From Phycisphaerales bacterium (GTDB lineage Bacteria; Planctomycetota; Phycisphaerae; Phycisphaerales; UBA1924), in contig JAFIFZ010000072.1 of the NCBI GenBank assembly GCA_020831775.1, positions 19,606 through 83,605 of the forward strand: a DNA stretch of 64,000 nt, given 5' to 3'. Shown here one piece after another: positions 62,914 to 64,000 of this stretch (positions are counted from its first letter, which is position 1; each line of letters starts with the position of its first letter). The position numbers and the translations under genes are program-made. The notes beneath the pieces are model-generated. The model was given only the letters and a program-made list of their open reading frames with translations. It was not told the origin of the DNA and did no database searches.

Positions 62914-63546
62914 ATGAATCGTTGCACTACCGCCCTCGCAACAGCAGGCGTGCTGCTGGCCGCCGGCGCCGCTCATGCCAATGTCTTGACCACCGAGGTG
63001 CCGCCGAACAACGGCAGCGGCGGTGTCTGGATGAACCTCACCGACCTCACCCCCGCCGGCGAGTTCCTGGTGGTCAACAAGTTCGAGCTCGGCGGCCTCG
63101 GCGGCACCGTCGGCACCGACGCCCCCATCGAGGTCTGGACACGCCCCGGCACCTATGTCGGCAATGTCTCCGACCCCACCGGCTGGACGCTCACACAGAC
63201 GCTCATGGTCACCCGCAACGGCGCCACGGTGTCGTCCGACATGCCCCTGACATCAAACATCGTCGTCCCCGACGGTGAAACAGTCGCTGTCTACCTCCAG
63301 GCCCTCGAGGCCGGCGGCATCCGCTACTTCGGAAACGCCTCCAACCCGCCCTTGGAGACCTACGCCGACAGCAACCTGGAGATCTTCAGCAACCAAGCGA
63401 CCACGGCTTCCGTCGCCTTCCCCACCGCCGGCATCTTCACGCCCCGCGCCTTCTCCGGCTCGGTGCACTACGAGATCGTGCCCGCCCCGGCATCAGCGGC
63501 ATTGCTCGGCCTGGGAGGCCTCGTCGCCCTCCGCCGTCGCCGCTGA
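62914..63546 (+). CDS. Exported PEP-CTERM-like protein
   Basis: A 210-residue secreted protein. The signal peptide covers about 1-22 (ALATAGVLLAAGAAHA). A single beta-sandwich-like domain follows (VLTTEVPPNNGSGGVWMNLT, then EFLVVNKFELGGLGG, PIEVWTRPGTYVG and EIFSNQATTASVAF), then the anchor YEIVPAPASAALLGLGGLVA plus Arg residues. The core is PAP rather than PEP. AGGAGAG precedes the ATG at 62914. A strong terminator follows. No exosortase gene is in the window. Function unknown. Confidence 0.85.
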   Translation: MNRCTTALATAGVLLAAGAAHANVLTTEVPPNNGSGGVWMNLTDLTPAGEFLVVNKFELGGLGGTVGTDAPIEVWTRPGTYVGNVSDPTGWTLTQTLMVTRNGATVSSDMPLTSNIVVPDGETVAVYLQALEAGGIRYFGNASNPPLETYADSNLEIFSNQATTASVAFPTAGIFTPRAFSGSVHYEIVPAPASAALLGLGGLVALRRRR

Positions 63547-63578
63547 AACTCGCCAAACAATGTGAATCGCGTTCTGAA

Positions 63579-63607
63579 AGCTCCCGTCCGCCGACGGGAG
63601 CTTTTTC
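63579..63607 (+). terminator. Intrinsic terminator after the PEP-CTERM gene
   Basis: The ten-base-pair stem AGCTCCCGTC/GACGGGAGCT has a four-base loop, and a run of five T (63602-63606) follows at once. Confidence 0.9.
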
Positions 63608-63643
63608 ATGCACCGCTCAAAGCCCGAGTCCGCACCCAAGGGG

Positions 63644-63671
63644 TTGACACGCCGGCCGAAATCAGTCAAAG
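63644..63671 (+). promoter_or_regulatory. Possible promoter of the interrupted dockerin paralogue
   Basis: A perfect TTGACA (63644-63649) is followed 16 bases later by CAAAGT (63666-63671), a poor -10 match. It lies about 80 bases ahead of the gene interrupted by the insertion element. Confidence 0.35.
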
Positions 63672-63747
63672 TGATATCAATTCATCCGATCCGGCCCTCG
63701 TCGTGGGGGCCGCCGTCAAGGGCGTGTCAATAACGAGGAGACCGATC

Positions 63748-63885
63748 ATGTACAGGATTTCAGCCGTTTTCGCTTCGCTCGCTGTCGCCGGGCTCGCCGC
63801 CTCCGCGTCCGCACAGTCGTTCGCAGTCGTCCCCGAGGCCCGGGCAAACGAGCGCGGCACTAGAGCGTCCTCACCGATTTCGTAG
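63748..63885 (+). pseudogene. Third dockerin-family paralogue, interrupted by an insertion element
   Basis: Forty-five codons remain. A signal peptide (VFASLAVAGLAASASA) is followed by QSFAVVPEARANERGT, which aligns with QSSTVVPNAYETDPGT and NSVVIPNGYENAPG of the genes at 55539 and 56429. After codon 38 the frame enters foreign sequence and stops within seven codons. GAGGAG precedes the ATG. The rest of the gene, if still present, lies beyond the window on the far side of the element. Confidence 0.75.
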
Positions 63886-64000
63886 CGCCGTTCGGCGCGT
63901 GTCCGGTTGCGCCTTGGTGATGTTTGTTGTAGCTTCGAGCCTCGACCCTCGGGGTCGGGAAGGAGCCACGGATGGCGTCGCCGTACTCGCAGGATCTCAG
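63861..64000 (+). mobile_element. Left end of an IS630-like insertion element (partial)
   Basis: The paralogy of the interrupted gene breaks at a TA dinucleotide (63861-63862), the usual IS630-family target. Some 110 bases further, after AAGGAG, an ATG at 63972 opens MASPYSQDL, the characteristic start of IS630-type transposases (helix-turn-helix region). The element runs off the window, so its right end, inverted repeats and full transposase are not seen. Confidence 0.65.
63972..64000 (+). CDS. IS630-family transposase, first codons only
   Basis: Only nine full codons (MASPYSQDL) are in the window, preceded by an AAGGAG ribosome site ten bases upstream. The opening matches IS630-type transposases, which share a YSxDLR start. 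Too short for any further statement about integrity or subgroup. Confidence 0.55.

Overview
The window is GC-rich (roughly 65%) and tightly packed, and it reads as a chromosomal segment of a Phycisphaerales-type planctomycete. Support for this comes from PEP-CTERM-like tails with a PAP core, GC-type dockerin tails ending in GC, bactofilins, a planctomycete-style ECF sigma factor, and several Ser/Thr kinases joined to TPR arrays. No species is claimed.

Layout. 1-18.7 kb is mostly housekeeping metabolism: an MNT nucleotidyltransferase, fumarylacetoacetase, two bactofilins (one with a zinc ribbon), a FIST protein, an SH3-like exported protein, a TolC-type lipoprotein, Sua5, isocitrate dehydrogenase, a GNAT enzyme, an HTTM-like membrane protein, the ALDH7-like/RpiA pair, a PfkB kinase, RdgB, a methyltransferase and a ureohydrolase. 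18.8-27.5 kb holds ThiG and ThiS, a lipoprotein, a pilM/N-pilO-pilP-like operon on the minus strand diverging from rpsB-tsf, and a K+/H+ antiporter.

27.6-43.1 kb is a signalling block: a Ser/Thr kinase with TPRs; an FHA-transmembrane-trypsin protein; a lactate permease; an ECF sigma factor diverging from a two-gene operon of a membrane Ser/Thr kinase and an exported TPR-CHAT protease whose CHAT domain is split by a PDZ-like insert; and, convergent with that operon, an FHA-GAF-SpoIIE phosphatase. The parts suggest phosphorylation-controlled proteolysis across the envelope. That link is an inference.

43.1-49.6 kb looks like a decayed integrated element next to tRNA-Thr(TGT). It holds a broken kinase gene, a frameshifted Fic-family fragment, a large beta-repeat PEP-CTERM protein, a 5'-truncated FG-GAP/dockerin gene and a tyrosine recombinase with an in-frame stop. 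49.7-64 kb is rich in exported proteins: three paralogous HAF-repeat-like PEP-CTERM proteins around an exported DJ-1/PfpI protein, TspO, two tandem GC-dockerin paralogues, a 1057-residue orphan membrane protein, a purple-acid-phosphatase-like enzyme and another PEP-CTERM protein. A third member of the dockerin paralogue family is cut after about 38 codons by what looks like an IS630-type element that runs off the window.

A window-wide signal stands apart from the genes: the tetranucleotide ACGT is nearly absent (six copies found by eye, where base composition alone predicts about two hundred). ATGT stands in its place wherever synonymous codons allow.
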